Below are positions 49,296 to 58,802 of a DNA stretch of 64,000 nt, one piece after another. This DNA comes from Methylobacterium sp. Leaf104 (GTDB lineage: Bacteria > Pseudomonadota > Alphaproteobacteria > Rhizobiales > Beijerinckiaceae). The stretch lies in contig NZ_LMMZ01000001.1 of assembly GCF_001422885.1 (NCBI RefSeq), forward strand, positions 624,565 to 688,564, written 5' to 3'. The position numbers and the translations under genes are program-made. Position 1 is the first letter of the stretch; every line of letters starts with the position of its first letter. A model generated the notes under the pieces. The model saw only the letters and a list, made by a program, of their open reading frames with translations, was not told the DNA's origin and made no database searches.

Positions 49296-50009
49296 TTGAA
49301 GTCCGACAACCCCACCGCGCCGACGGCGCAGACCATCGCCCTGTCCGACATCGACCTGAGCCTGGGCCGCGGCGCGGCCCGCGTCCACGTGTTGCGGGGC
49401 ATCTCCCTCGACGTCGCGGCGGGTGAGGCGGTAGGGCTCGTGGGTCCCTCGGGCTCCGGCAAGTCGACCCTGCTGATGGTCATGGCCGGCCTGGAGCGGC
49501 CCGATTCGGGTCGCATCGTCGTGGAGGGTACCGATCTCGGAAACCTCGACGAGGACGCCCTGGCGCGCTTTCGCGGGCGCCGTATCGGCATCGTGTTCCA
49601 GGCCTTCCACCTCGTGCCGACGATGACGGCCCTGGAGAACGTGGCGCTGCCCCTCGAACTTGCGGACCAGCCCGATGCCCATCGGCGGGCACAGGCCGAG
49701 CTGGAGGCGGTCGGCCTCGGCCACCGCCTGCATCACTATCCGGCGCAACTCTCGGGAGGCGAGCAGCAGCGCGTCGCCATTGCCCGTGCCATCGCGCCCG
49801 ACCCGGCGATCCTCGTGGCCGACGAGCCAACCGGCAACCTCGACGAAGCGACCGGCCGGCAGATCGTCGACTTGCTCTTCGCGTTGAAGCGAGACCGCGG
49901 CGCGACTCTCGTCCTCGTGACCCACGATCCCGGCCTCGCGCGTCTCTGCGATCGCACCGTTCGCCTCCGCTCCGGTCGGGTCGAAGCGCCGGTGCCGGTC
50001 GAGGCTTGA
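49296..50009 (+). CDS. ABC transporter ATPase (YbbA/LolD-like)
   Basis: 237 residues from a TTG at 49296; no ATG is in frame nearby, so the start is the weakest part of the call. Walker A GPSGSGKST, signature LSGGEQQR and Walker B AILVADEPTG are intact. MacB/LolD-type ATPases serve permeases of the FtsX family, and the next gene, 4 bp on, is one. Probably involved in moving lipids or envelope components rather than import. tesA lies divergent, as in E. coli. Confidence 0.92.
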   Translation: MKSDNPTAPTAQTIALSDIDLSLGRGAARVHVLRGISLDVAAGEAVGLVGPSGSGKSTLLMVMAGLERPDSGRIVVEGTDLGNLDEDALARFRGRRIGIVFQAFHLVPTMTALENVALPLELADQPDAHRRAQAELEAVGLGHRLHHYPAQLSGGEQQRVAIARAIAPDPAILVADEPTGNLDEATGRQIVDLLFALKRDRGATLVLVTHDPGLARLCDRTVRLRSGRVEAPVPVEA

Positions 50010-50013
50010 TTCG

Positions 50014-52590
50014 ATGCACGGGACCCTGCCCAAGCCGAGCGCCCGTTCTTCGCGCGGCCGCGTCCCGCTGACTCTGCGCCTCGCCCTCCGGGAGCTGCGC
50101 GGCGGGTTGGCGGGCTTCACCGTATTCCTCGCCTGCATCGCCCTCGGCGTCGCGGCGATCGCCGGCGTCGCCTCGATCTCGCGCTCGCTCACCGAAGGCC
50201 TCGGCCGGGAGGGCGCGCGCATCCTCGGCGGCGACCTCACCTACAGCCTGATCAACCGGGAAGCGACGCCCGAAGAGCGCGCCGCCCTCGACGCGCAGGG
50301 CCGCGTTTCCGTGGTGACGACCCTGCGGGCCATGGCCGTCGCCGGCGAGACCGGCGCGGCCCTCGTCGAGTTGAAAGCGGTGGGCGCCGACTATCCCGTG
50401 ACCGGCGAACTCGTCACCGATCCCGCTCGGCCTCTCGCGGATCTCCTGGCCGAGCGCGATGGTGCCGCGGGTGCGGTCGCCGACCCGGCTCTGCTGACCC
50501 GCCTCGACCGGAAGGTCGGTGACCGCATCATGATCGCGGGACGGCCCTTCGTCATCCGCGCCACTCTGGTGTCGGAGCCGGACCGCATCGCCAACGGCAT
50601 CGGCTTCGGCCCACGGGTGCTGATCACGCACGACGCCCTGGCCGCTTCGGGCCTGATCCGTCCGGGCAGCCTGAACCGCTGGAGCTACCGGCTCCAGCTA
50701 CCAGGCACTGCCGACTCAGACCTCAAGACGCGCGCGGCCGCCATCGCCAAGGCCGCGCCGGACGCCGGCTGGGAGATGCGGGCGCGCACCAACGCCGATC
50801 CGCGCTTTGCCAAGAGCATCGAGCGCTTCACGCAGTTCCTCACCCTGGTCGGTCTGACCGCGCTGATCGTCGGCGGGGTCGGGGTCGCCAATGCCGTCGC
50901 GGCCTTCGTCGAGCGCAAGCGCGGCTCCATCGCCACCCTGAAGAGCGTCGGTGCGCCGGGCGGACAGGTCGTCGTCCTCTACCTGACCCAGGTCCTCCTG
51001 ATAGCCGGCCTCGGCATCGCGATCGGCCTGATAGTCGGGGCGCTGCTCCCCTTCGGCCTCGACGTGCTGTTCCACGACGCCCTGCCGCTGCCGCTCAATC
51101 CGACGATCGCACTTGGCGAGCTCAGCCTTGCGGCGGCCTACGGCTTCCTGACGGCGCTCGCCTTCGCCATCCTGCCCCTGGGTCGCGCCCACGACATTCC
51201 CGTCTCGGGCCTCTTCCGGGACGTGGTCGATCCCGGCTCCGCCAGTACCCGCCTGCGCTATCGCCTGATCCTGGCGGCCGCCCTTACGGGGCTCGTTGGT
51301 CTCGCGCTGATCACCGCCTTCGACCAACGTCTGGCCCTCATCTTCATCGTCGCCGCCGGTCTCGCCTTCGGGCTCCTGCGCCTCGTCGCCCTCGGCCTGA
51401 TGGCGGTGGCACGGCGCCTGCCACGCCCGCGCCTGGCGGCTCCCCGCATGGCCCTGGCGAACCTGCACCGCCCGGGGGCACTCACCCCCGCCATCGTGCT
51501 CTCCCTCGGACTCGGCGTGACCCTCTTGGTGACCCTGAGCCTCATCGACGCCAATGTCCGGCGAACGCTCACGAATTCTCTGCCCGCAAAGGCGCCCAAC
51601 CTGTTCTTCCTCGACATCCCGTCGAGTGACGCGGATGCCTTCCACGCCTTCCTCGGCGGCTTGTCGCCCGGGGCGAAGATCGAGCGCGTTCCGATGATGC
51701 GCGGGCGCATCACCGCCCTCAACGATGTTCCGGCCGGCGAGATCAAGGCGCCCGAGGATGCCGCCTGGGTGCTCGACGGCGACCGCGGCATCACCTACGC
51801 CGACGATCTGCCGGAGGGCTCGTCACTGGTCTCGGGCTCGTGGTGGAACGCCGAAGAGGCGCGCACGCCGCTCGTCTCCTTCGACGCGGAGCTCGCGGGC
51901 AAGCTCGGCCTCGCGGTCGGCAGCACGGTCACGGTCAATGTCCTGGGACGGACGCTGAAGGCCAGGATCGCCAACCTGCGCAAGGTCGAGTGGCGCTCGC
52001 TGGGGATCAACTTCGTGATGGTGTTCTCGCCTGGGACCTTCCGGGGGGCGCCGCATTCCGATCTGGCGACCCTCACTCTGCCGAACGGCACCGACACCAA
52101 AGCCGAGGCAGCAATTCTTCGTGATGTGGCAAAGGCTTACCCATCCGTCACCAGCGTGCGAGTGAAGGAGGCCCTTGAGGCCGTGAGCGATATCGTCGCC
52201 AAGCTGGTCCTGGCCATCCGCGGCGCGAGCGGCATCGCCGTCGTGGCGAGCCTGTTCGTGCTGGCCGGCGCCCTGGCCGCCGGCCACCGGGCCAGGCTCT
52301 ACGACGCGGTAGTGCTCAAGACATTGGGGGCCACGCGGGGTCGGCTGCTCGCGGCCTACACCCTCGAATACGGCGCCCTCGGCCTCGCCGCCGCGATCTT
52401 CGGCCTCGCCGCAGGCACCCTGGCGGGCTGGGTCATCGTCACCCGGGTGATGAAACTCGAATTCACCCTCGACCTGTCGGGCGCCATTCTCGCGGCGACC
52501 CTTGCGGTCGCCTTCGCGATCGTCCTCGGTCTCGCCGGAACCTGGCGCATCCTCGGGCAGAAACCAGCGCCGTATCTGCGCCAGTTCTGA
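50014..52590 (+). CDS. ABC transporter permease, FtsX-type (YbbP-like)
   Basis: 858 residues. One N-terminal helix, a periplasmic domain, then a block of four or so helices beginning FLTLVGLTALIVGGVGVANAVAAFVERKRGSIATLKSVGAPGG. A second periplasmic segment follows, with a closing block containing LKTLGATRGRLLAAYTLEYG. Both blocks are FtsX/MacB permease modules, so it is an internally duplicated YbbP-type subunit working with the ATPase encoded 4 bp upstream. Substrate unknown. Confidence 0.92.
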   Translation: MHGTLPKPSARSSRGRVPLTLRLALRELRGGLAGFTVFLACIALGVAAIAGVASISRSLTEGLGREGARILGGDLTYSLINREATPEERAALDAQGRVSVVTTLRAMAVAGETGAALVELKAVGADYPVTGELVTDPARPLADLLAERDGAAGAVADPALLTRLDRKVGDRIMIAGRPFVIRATLVSEPDRIANGIGFGPRVLITHDALAASGLIRPGSLNRWSYRLQLPGTADSDLKTRAAAIAKAAPDAGWEMRARTNADPRFAKSIERFTQFLTLVGLTALIVGGVGVANAVAAFVERKRGSIATLKSVGAPGGQVVVLYLTQVLLIAGLGIAIGLIVGALLPFGLDVLFHDALPLPLNPTIALGELSLAAAYGFLTALAFAILPLGRAHDIPVSGLFRDVVDPGSASTRLRYRLILAAALTGLVGLALITAFDQRLALIFIVAAGLAFGLLRLVALGLMAVARRLPRPRLAAPRMALANLHRPGALTPAIVLSLGLGVTLLVTLSLIDANVRRTLTNSLPAKAPNLFFLDIPSSDADAFHAFLGGLSPGAKIERVPMMRGRITALNDVPAGEIKAPEDAAWVLDGDRGITYADDLPEGSSLVSGSWWNAEEARTPLVSFDAELAGKLGLAVGSTVTVNVLGRTLKARIANLRKVEWRSLGINFVMVFSPGTFRGAPHSDLATLTLPNGTDTKAEAAILRDVAKAYPSVTSVRVKEALEAVSDIVAKLVLAIRGASGIAVVASLFVLAGALAAGHRARLYDAVVLKTLGATRGRLLAAYTLEYGALGLAAAIFGLAAGTLAGWVIVTRVMKLEFTLDLSGAILAATLAVAFAIVLGLAGTWRILGQKPAPYLRQF

Positions 52591-52599
52591 GCGGAATGG

Positions 52600-53598
52600 T
52601 CACAGCACCTCGATGCCGGCCGTTCCCGCATCGGCGTAGCGCGCGCCGGCGACCGCACCGGGGCTGAACAGGTCGTCGAGCGCGGCGATCTCGGCCGCCG
52701 TCAGCGCGAGGTCCATCGCCGCCGCGTTCTCCGCGAGGCGGGCGACCCGCCGCGTGCCCGGGATCGGCACCACCGCCGGCGCCTTGTCGACCAGCCAGGC
52801 GAGGGCGATCTGGGCTGGACTGGCGCCCCGGCGGGCCGCGATGGCAGCGAGCCCGTCGAGGAGAGCCTGGTTCCGGGCCAGGGCGTCGGCCTGGAAGCGT
52901 GGATTGCCCCTGCGGAAATCGTCCGCCGCGAGCTGTGCCGGGTCGAGGCCCCCGGTGAGGAAGCCGCGTCCGAGCGGTGCGTATGCCACGAAGGTGACGT
53001 CGAGGTCGCGGCAGGTCTGCAGCATTCCGTCCTCGGGCGCCCGGCTCCACAGGGAGTATTCGCTCTGGACCGCCGCGATCGGATGGATGGCGTGGGCGGC
53101 CCGCAGGGTTTCGGGAGAGACCTCGGACAGGCCGAGGCCACGCACCTTGCCCTGCTCGACCAGGCGCGCCATCGCGCCGATCGTCTCGGCCAGCGGGGTC
53201 TCCGGATTGCGGCGGTGGCAGTAGTAGAGATCGAGGGTCTCGACGCCGAGCCGGGTCAGCGACGCCTCGCAGGCCGCGGTCAGATAGGCCGGCGTGTTGT
53301 CGATCCGCCGCTTTGCGCTGTCGTCCGGGCTGTTGGATGGGCGGACGATGCCGAATTTGGTGGCGAGCACGACCCGGTCGCGGCGGCCCTTCAGGAAGCG
53401 GCCGAGCAGGGTCTCGTTGTGGCCGAGGCCGTAGGTATCGGCGGTGTCGAGGAAATCGTAGCCGAGGTCGAGGGCCGCTGCGAGGGCGTCGAGGGATTCC
53501 GTCTCGTCGGAGGGGCCGTAGAATTCCGACATGCCCATGCAGCCGAGGCCGGGGACGGACACGGTGAGGCCGGTCTGGCCGAGAGGACGTCGCTGCAT
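52600..53598 (-). CDS. Aldo/keto reductase
   Basis: 332 residues, MQRRPLGQTGLTVSVPGLGCMGMSEFYGP start. The catalytic tetrad can be read: Asp in FLDTADTYG with Tyr, Lys in LATKFG and His in YYCHRRNPE. The NADP-binding C-terminus PIPGTRRVARLAENAAA is present. It resembles the YakC/perakine-reductase subgroup (AKR13). Physiological substrate unknown. The start ATG (53598) is 100 bp from a divergent LysR gene, which probably regulates it. Confidence 0.93.
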   Translation of the reverse strand: MQRRPLGQTGLTVSVPGLGCMGMSEFYGPSDETESLDALAAALDLGYDFLDTADTYGLGHNETLLGRFLKGRRDRVVLATKFGIVRPSNSPDDSAKRRIDNTPAYLTAACEASLTRLGVETLDLYYCHRRNPETPLAETIGAMARLVEQGKVRGLGLSEVSPETLRAAHAIHPIAAVQSEYSLWSRAPEDGMLQTCRDLDVTFVAYAPLGRGFLTGGLDPAQLAADDFRRGNPRFQADALARNQALLDGLAAIAARRGASPAQIALAWLVDKAPAVVPIPGTRRVARLAENAAAMDLALTAAEIAALDDLFSPGAVAGARYADAGTAGIEVL

Positions 53599-53698
53599 GG
53601 AGGCTCCTGGATCCGCGGGTCGCCGCAGTGATGTGCCACGCCGGACGAAGGGCGATAAGAGCAACACTCCTGGACGAACCGTTGAGCGGGGTTCATCG

Positions 53699-54610
53699 AT
53701 GCAGCGGGCCGATCTGGCCGACCTCTCCGTGTTCGCGGCCATCGCCCGGCACGGCAGCTTCCGGCGGGCCGCCCTCGATCTCGGCGTCTCCACCTCCGCG
53801 CTGAGCCACGCCCTGCGGGGCCTGGAGACCCGGATGGGCGTGCGGCTGCTCCATCGCACCACCCGGAGCGTCGCCCCGACCGAGGCCGGGGCGGCCCTGC
53901 TCGCGCGAATCGGGCCGGCCCTGGACGAGATCGCTGAGGCGGTCGGCGCGGCGGGCGCGTTCCGCGAGACCCTGGGCGGCGCCCTGCGCATCAACGCTCC
54001 GCGCTCGGCCTGCCGGCTCGTCCTGATGCCGCTGGTGGCGCGCTTCCTCGCCCGGCATCCGGGGGTCCGCGTCGAGGTCGTGGCGGACGACGCGCTGACC
54101 GACATGGTCGCCGGCGGCTTCGATGCCGGAATCCGCTTCGGGGAGCATCTGGCCGACGACATGATCGCGGTGCCGCTCGGGGGGCCGCAGCGCTTCGCGC
54201 TGGTGGGCGCGCCCGCCTACCTGGCCGGCCGCGCGGCGCCCACGAATCCGGCGGACCTCGCCGGTCACCTCTGCATCCGGCAACGCTTTCCCGGCGGCGC
54301 GATCTATCGCTGGGAGCTCGGGAAGGACGGGCGGGACGTGACGGTGTCCGTCGACGGTCCGCTCATCGTCAACGATCAGGAGATGATCGTGCAAGCGGCG
54401 CTCGCGGGCCTCGGCCTCGGCCTGGTGTTCGAGGACGGCGTCGCCGACCACCTCGCATCCGGGCGCCTGTTGCGGCTGATGCCGGATTGGTGCCCGACCT
54501 TCCCCGGCCTGTTCCTGTACCATGCCGGCCGGCGCCAGATCCCGCCGCCGCTGAAGGCCTTCATCGACCTGGTGCGGCGGCCCCGGACCGAGCCTACGGC
54601 CACACCTTGA
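53699..54610 (+). CDS. LysR family transcriptional regulator
   Basis: 303 residues from ATG 53699. The N-terminal winged helix reads DLSVFAAIARHGSFRRAALDLGVSTSALSHALRGLE with the usual RLLHRTTRSVAPTEAG. The C-terminal effector domain (about 90-295) contains the DAGIRFGEHLADDMIAVPL segment seen in regulators of aldo/keto reductases and other oxidoreductases. It is divergent from the aldo/keto reductase gene and likely controls it. Its last 17 bp overlap the end of the convergent gene. Confidence 0.93.
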   Translation: MQRADLADLSVFAAIARHGSFRRAALDLGVSTSALSHALRGLETRMGVRLLHRTTRSVAPTEAGAALLARIGPALDEIAEAVGAAGAFRETLGGALRINAPRSACRLVLMPLVARFLARHPGVRVEVVADDALTDMVAGGFDAGIRFGEHLADDMIAVPLGGPQRFALVGAPAYLAGRAAPTNPADLAGHLCIRQRFPGGAIYRWELGKDGRDVTVSVDGPLIVNDQEMIVQAALAGLGLGLVFEDGVADHLASGRLLRLMPDWCPTFPGLFLYHAGRRQIPPPLKAFIDLVRRPRTEPTATP

Positions 54611-55778
54611 TCGCCAGGTCGCGCCGCAGCAGATCCCGATCGGAGGTGATGGTGCAGCCCTCGGTGCGCAGCGTCACGTAGGTGAGGAAGGCCGCGTCGC
54701 CGGTATCGTCGAAGTTGCGGCCCCGGGCCTCGGGATCGAGCAGGGACGGATAGGCGATGAGCCCGCCGGGCGCCCGGCAGGGATCGTCGTACAAGGTGGC
54801 GCCGGCCAGGAGCAGGCGCGGCGTGTCCCAGGCCAGGAGGTCGCGGGAGGTCGTCCAGTAGAAGCCGGATTGCGGGAAGCCGGTCCCGGCCTTGGCCATG
54901 AAGACCGCGATCCAGGCGCCGCTGCCCCGGTGGCGCACGACGGCGCCCACCGGAGTCGGAAACGGCGCCACCGGCGCGCAGGTCGCCGCCCCCTTCACCG
55001 GCTTCGCGTAGGGGTCCGGGAAGGCCGCCGTGTAGCCGGTGCCCGTCCAGGCCCGCCAGCTCGCCGGATCGGCCGGGTCGCGCGTGCGGAACAGGCAGAC
55101 GCCGGCGGATTGGTCGCTCCCCGGCAGGGTCCAGCCGGTGGTGGAGGCGAGGAAGTAGCGCCAGGTCCCGTCCGAGACGATGTTCGACGGGTTGAAGAAC
55201 CCGCGGTGGCTGCCCTGTCCGACCTCCTGGCGGAAGGGCGCGCCGGCGACGACCACCGGCGGCGCCGCGCGGGTGAAGCTGCGTCCGCCATCGGTCGAGG
55301 CGGCCGCCACCACGCTGTTGTACCAGCACGCCATGTAGTCCTTCGCCCGGCAGCGGCCCGGATGCTCGTTGGCGCGGTACTCGTGATGGACGAGGGCCGC
55401 GACGGCACGCCCGTCCTCGGTCCAGGTGGCGGTGATCCAGGAGGCGTCGTCGTAGGCGGCCGGGTCGGCCTTGCCGCCGGATTCGAGCACCATGGCACAG
55501 TCCAGCTTCAGCGCGTCGAGGCGGGGGCCGCGAAAGGCACGGTTGCGGTAATGCATGCCGAAGAGGGCGACCGCGCCGGAGGCCTCGCGGAAGGCGCGGG
55601 CCGAAGCGTCGGGCACGTCGACGCCGTCGCAGGCGTCGCGCCCGGCCTTGAACATCACCACCGGGGGGCCGACCAGGGTCAGGGCGGAGAGCGGCGGCTC
55701 CGGAGCGGCCCGCGCCGGGGCGGCGAGGCAGACGAGACCGAGCAGGAGCCGGGCCGCGAGGGGGAGGGGGCGCGTCAT
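54594..55778 (-). CDS. Secreted beta-propeller-like protein, function unknown
   Basis: 394 residues with a signal peptide (MTRPLPLAARLLLGLVCLAAPARA). The mature part has repeating beta motifs with Ser-x-Asp-Gly-Gly-Arg-Ser-Phe (sialidase Asp-box-like) near residue 165, and WTEDGRAV, FFNPSNIVSDGTWRYFLAS and YWTTSRDLLAWDTPRLL, as in five-bladed glycosidase/sialidase-like propellers. Eight or so Cys residues suggest disulfides in the periplasm or outside. Enzyme activity cannot be assigned. Convergent with, and overlapping, the LysR gene by 17 bp. Confidence 0.8.
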   Translation of the reverse strand: MTRPLPLAARLLLGLVCLAAPARAAPEPPLSALTLVGPPVVMFKAGRDACDGVDVPDASARAFREASGAVALFGMHYRNRAFRGPRLDALKLDCAMVLESGGKADPAAYDDASWITATWTEDGRAVAALVHHEYRANEHPGRCRAKDYMACWYNSVVAAASTDGGRSFTRAAPPVVVAGAPFRQEVGQGSHRGFFNPSNIVSDGTWRYFLASTTGWTLPGSDQSAGVCLFRTRDPADPASWRAWTGTGYTAAFPDPYAKPVKGAATCAPVAPFPTPVGAVVRHRGSGAWIAVFMAKAGTGFPQSGFYWTTSRDLLAWDTPRLLLAGATLYDDPCRAPGGLIAYPSLLDPEARGRNFDDTGDAAFLTYVTLRTEGCTITSDRDLLRRDLAIKVWP

Positions 55779-55902
55779 CGGGGGTGCCTGGACATCGGCC
55801 GCAGATTGCGTTTTGAACCGTTACAGTTGGATTGTGCGCGCGCGTCCGCTCCCGGCCTTATCCACATCCGCCCGAACCCCCGTCTCCCCGCGAAGGCCTT
55901 CC

Positions 55903-56511
55903 ATGCTGATCCTCATCCTCGGGCTCGTGCTCTTCCTCGGCACGCACGCCTTCTCCATGGCGCGGGCGCGGCGGGCGCGGGTGATCGGTGAGGTCGGCGA
56001 GGGCCGCTACAAGCTCGCCTACACCCTGACCTCGCTCCTCGGCCTCGTGCTCATCGGCTACGGCTTCCACCTCTATCGCGAGTCCGGCTACATCGCCGTG
56101 TGGGATCCGCCGGTCTGGACCCGCCACCTGGCCCTGCTGCTGACCGCCCTGGCCTTCGTCGCCCTGGCCTCCGCCTATCTGCCGGGGCACATCCGGGCGC
56201 GCGCCAAGCACCCGATGCTGCTGGCGGTGAAGATCTGGGCCACCGCGCACCTGCTGGCCAACGGCGACCTCGGCTCGATCCTGCTGTTCGGCAGCTTCCT
56301 CGCCTGGGCCGTCATCGCGCGGATCAGCGCGAAGCGCCGGGCGCTCGCCCCCGGCGCCGTGGTCGCGCAGCATGCCGGGCCCGCGGCGGCACCCGCCGGC
56401 TGGCGCAACGATGCCCTGGCGGTGGTGATCGGCCTCGCGGTCTGGTTCGCCTTCGCCCGCTACCTGCATCCGCTGCTGATCGGCGTCGCCGCCTGGCCGG
56501 GCCAGGCCTGA
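55903..56511 (+). CDS. NnrU family membrane protein
   Basis: 202 residues from ATG 55903 (MLILILGLVLFLGTHAFSM). About six membrane helices; KHPMLLAVKIWATAHLLANGDLGSILLFGSFLAWAV is the NnrU signature with conserved Lys/His. NnrU was named from denitrification clusters, and the family is homologous to the isoprenoid enzyme 15-cis-zeta-carotene isomerase. No denitrification genes are nearby, so that role is doubtful here. Divergent from the secreted propeller gene. Confidence 0.9.
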   Translation: MLILILGLVLFLGTHAFSMARARRARVIGEVGEGRYKLAYTLTSLLGLVLIGYGFHLYRESGYIAVWDPPVWTRHLALLLTALAFVALASAYLPGHIRARAKHPMLLAVKIWATAHLLANGDLGSILLFGSFLAWAVIARISAKRRALAPGAVVAQHAGPAAAPAGWRNDALAVVIGLAVWFAFARYLHPLLIGVAAWPGQA

Positions 56512-56528
56512 GGCACCGCCGCACCGAC

Positions 56529-56568
56529 GCGCCGCGTCGAAGCCGGTCGCGCCGCGTCGAAGCCGGTC
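56529..56568. repeat. Tandem 20-bp direct repeat
   Basis: Two exact head-to-tail copies of GCGCCGCGTCGAAGCCGGTC, at 56529-56548 and 56549-56568, lying in the gap between nnrU and the YfgM-like gene. Probably a slippage product; copy number may vary between strains. Confidence 0.9.
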
Positions 56569-56649
56569 GCCAACGGCCCGCGCCTGTGATAGGCGCAGGC
56601 CTTCACCTTCCTGCAGCGGCCGCTCGGTTCCCGATCGGCGTGAGACGAC

Positions 56650-57363
56650 ATGGCCGAAAACAACGAGTTCATCCGCGAGGTCAACGAGGACTATCGCCGC
56701 GATCAGGTCGCCGAGATCTGGCGCCGCTACAGCGGCGTGATCATCGCCCTCGCGATCCTCGTGGTGGCCGCCGTCGGCGGCTGGCGCTACTGGCAGCACG
56801 ACCAGCGCGTACGCGCCGAGGCCGCCTCCGAGCGCTTCGAGGTCGCCAACCGCCTCGCCCGCGAAGGCAAGTCGGCGGAAGCCGACAAGGCCTTCGAGGC
56901 GATCGAGAGCGATGCGCCGTCGGGCTACGCCCTCCTGGCGCGCTTCCGCTCCGCCACCGAGACCGCCAAGCGCGATCCGAAGGCGGGTGCGGCCGAGTAC
57001 GACGCGCTGGCCAACGACACCAAGGTGAGCACCGGCCTGCGCGACCTCGCCCGCCTGCGCTCGGCCCTGCTGCGCCTCGACGGTACGGAGCCCGACGCCG
57101 CCCTGGCGACGCTGCAGGGTCTCGCCGCCCCGAACGGCCCCTTCCGCCACACGGCCCGCGAGATGCTCGGCCTCGTCGCCCTGAAGCGCGGCGACTACGA
57201 CGGCGCCGGCCGCTGGTTCGACCAGATCAACGCCGACCTGCAGACGCCGCAGAACCTGCGCCAGCGCATCGAGGTCTACGCGGCCCTGGTGGCCGGCGGA
57301 CCCGTCGCCGTGACCGCCGCGGCACCCGCCGCGCCGGCCGCTCCCCCACCCGTCACGCGCTGA
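56650..57363 (+). CDS. YfgM-like TPR membrane protein
   Basis: 237 residues. A short cytoplasmic N-terminus (FIREVNEDYRRDQVAEIWRRYS), one membrane helix (GVIIALAILVVAAVGGW), then a periplasmic helical TPR-like region, closing with an Ala/Pro tail. This matches the YfgM / tetratricopeptide 21-like family, an ancillary factor linking the Sec translocon to periplasmic chaperones in E. coli. As in E. coli (yfgM-bamB-der), it precedes der, 46 bp away, although bamB is missing between them here. Confidence 0.9.
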   Translation: MAENNEFIREVNEDYRRDQVAEIWRRYSGVIIALAILVVAAVGGWRYWQHDQRVRAEAASERFEVANRLAREGKSAEADKAFEAIESDAPSGYALLARFRSATETAKRDPKAGAAEYDALANDTKVSTGLRDLARLRSALLRLDGTEPDAALATLQGLAAPNGPFRHTAREMLGLVALKRGDYDGAGRWFDQINADLQTPQNLRQRIEVYAALVAGGPVAVTAAAPAAPAAPPPVTR

Positions 57364-57409
57364 GCCCTCGACCCGCTTCTCACGGACGCCTGACTGAAAC
57401 GAGCACACC

Positions 57410-58768
57410 ATGGATATGCCGACCGTCGCGATCGTCGGACGGCCGAACGTCGGCAAGTCGACCCTGTTCAACCGCCTCGTGGGCAAGAAGCTCGCCCTGG
57501 TGGACGACCGTCCGGGCGTGACCCGCGACCGGCGCGAGGGCGACGTCAATTTCGGTGGTCTCGTCTTCCGCATCATCGACACCGCCGGCCTCGAGGAAGC
57601 CGATCCCGGCTCCCTGCTGGGCCGCATGCGGGCGCAGACCGAGGCCGCGATCCTCGAGGCCGACGTGGTGCTGTTCGTCATCGACGCCCGCGCCGGCGTG
57701 CTTCCGGCCGACCAGCCCTTCGCCGAGATGGTGCGTCGCGCCGGCTGCCCGGTGATCCTCATCGCCAACAAGGCGGAAGGGGGCGCCGGCATGTCGGGCG
57801 CCTACGAGGCGTTCTCCCTCGGCCTCGGCGACCCGATCCCGTTCTCGGCCGAGCACGGCGAGGGCATCGGCGAGTTGCACGACGCCCTGATCGAATCGCT
57901 GCCGAAGCCCGACGACGAGGACGAGGAGTACGACGACGATCCCGCCAACCGCTCCCTCAAGGTCGCCATCGTCGGACGGCCCAATGCCGGCAAGTCGACC
58001 CTGATCAACCGGATGCTCGGCGAGGAACGCCTCCTCGTCGGCCCCGAGGCCGGCATCACCCGCGACTCGATCTCCCTCGACTGGGAGTGGCGCGGCCGCC
58101 GGATCAAGCTGCACGACACCGCGGGCATGCGCCGCAAGGCCCGGATCGACGACAAGCTCGAGAAGCTCGCCGTCTCGGACGGCCTGCGCGCCGTGCGCTT
58201 CGCCGAGGTGGTGGTGGTGCTCCTCGACGCCACGATCCCGTTCGAGAAGCAGGACCTGACCATCGTCGACCTGATCGAGAGCGAGGGCCGCGCCCTCGTG
58301 ATCGGCCTGAACAAGTGGGATCTCGTCGCCGACCAGAACGGTCTTCTGAAGAAGCTGCGCGAGGATTGCACGCGCCTGCTGCCCCAGGTCCGCGGCGTCG
58401 CCGTGGTGCCGCTCTCCGGCCTCGCGGGCGAGGGTATCGACAAGCTGATGCAGGCGGTGACCAACGCCGAATCGATCTGGAGCACCCGCATCTCCACCTC
58501 GCGGATCAACGACTGGCTGAGCGAGGCGCTGCAGCGCAATCCGCCCCCGGCGGTCTCGGGCCGGCGCATCAAGATCCGCTACGCCACCCAGGTGAAGAGC
58601 CGCCCGCCGCACTTCGCCCTGTTCGGCAACCAGCTCGACGGCCTGCCGAAATCCTACACCCGCTACCTCGTCAACGGCCTGCGCGAATCGTTCGAACTGC
58701 CGGGGACGCCGATCCGGCTCTCGCTCCGGACCTCGAAGAACCCGTTCGACCGGGAGAACAAGGGCTGA
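57410..58768 (+). CDS. der: Ribosome biogenesis GTPase Der
   Basis: 452 residues with two tandem GTPase domains. P-loops are GRPNVGKST (near residue 10) and GRPNAGKST (near 190), each with switch, NKxD-type (ANKAEG, LNKWD) and SAK-type elements, and a C-terminal KH-like domain ([25 protein letters not shown]). Acts in 50S subunit maturation. An acidic linker [10 protein letters not shown] separates the domains. The end overlaps a hairpin shared with the convergent gene. Confidence 0.98.
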   Translation: MDMPTVAIVGRPNVGKSTLFNRLVGKKLALVDDRPGVTRDRREGDVNFGGLVFRIIDTAGLEEADPGSLLGRMRAQTEAAILEADVVLFVIDARAGVLPADQPFAEMVRRAGCPVILIANKAEGGAGMSGAYEAFSLGLGDPIPFSAEHGEGIGELHDALIESLPKPDDEDEEYDDDPANRSLKVAIVGRPNAGKSTLINRMLGEERLLVGPEAGITRDSISLDWEWRGRRIKLHDTAGMRRKARIDDKLEKLAVSDGLRAVRFAEVVVVLLDATIPFEKQDLTIVDLIESEGRALVIGLNKWDLVADQNGLLKKLREDCTRLLPQVRGVAVVPLSGLAGEGIDKLMQAVTNAESIWSTRISTSRINDWLSEALQRNPPPAVSGRRIKIRYATQVKSRPPHFALFGNQLDGLPKSYTRYLVNGLRESFELPGTPIRLSLRTSKNPFDRENKG

Positions 58769-58788
58769 GGCCGGGGGCGGGCCTCAGC
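58764..58788. terminator. Hairpin between convergent der and ybdK
   Basis: GCTGAGGCC (58764-58772) pairs perfectly with GGCCTCAGC (58780-58788); it contains the der stop codon. A competing stem GGCCTC/GAGGCC follows (58780-58797). No T-run, but the position between two convergent stops suggests a bidirectional terminator. Confidence 0.45.
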
Positions 58789-58802
58789 GCCGAGGCCTGG
58801 GG

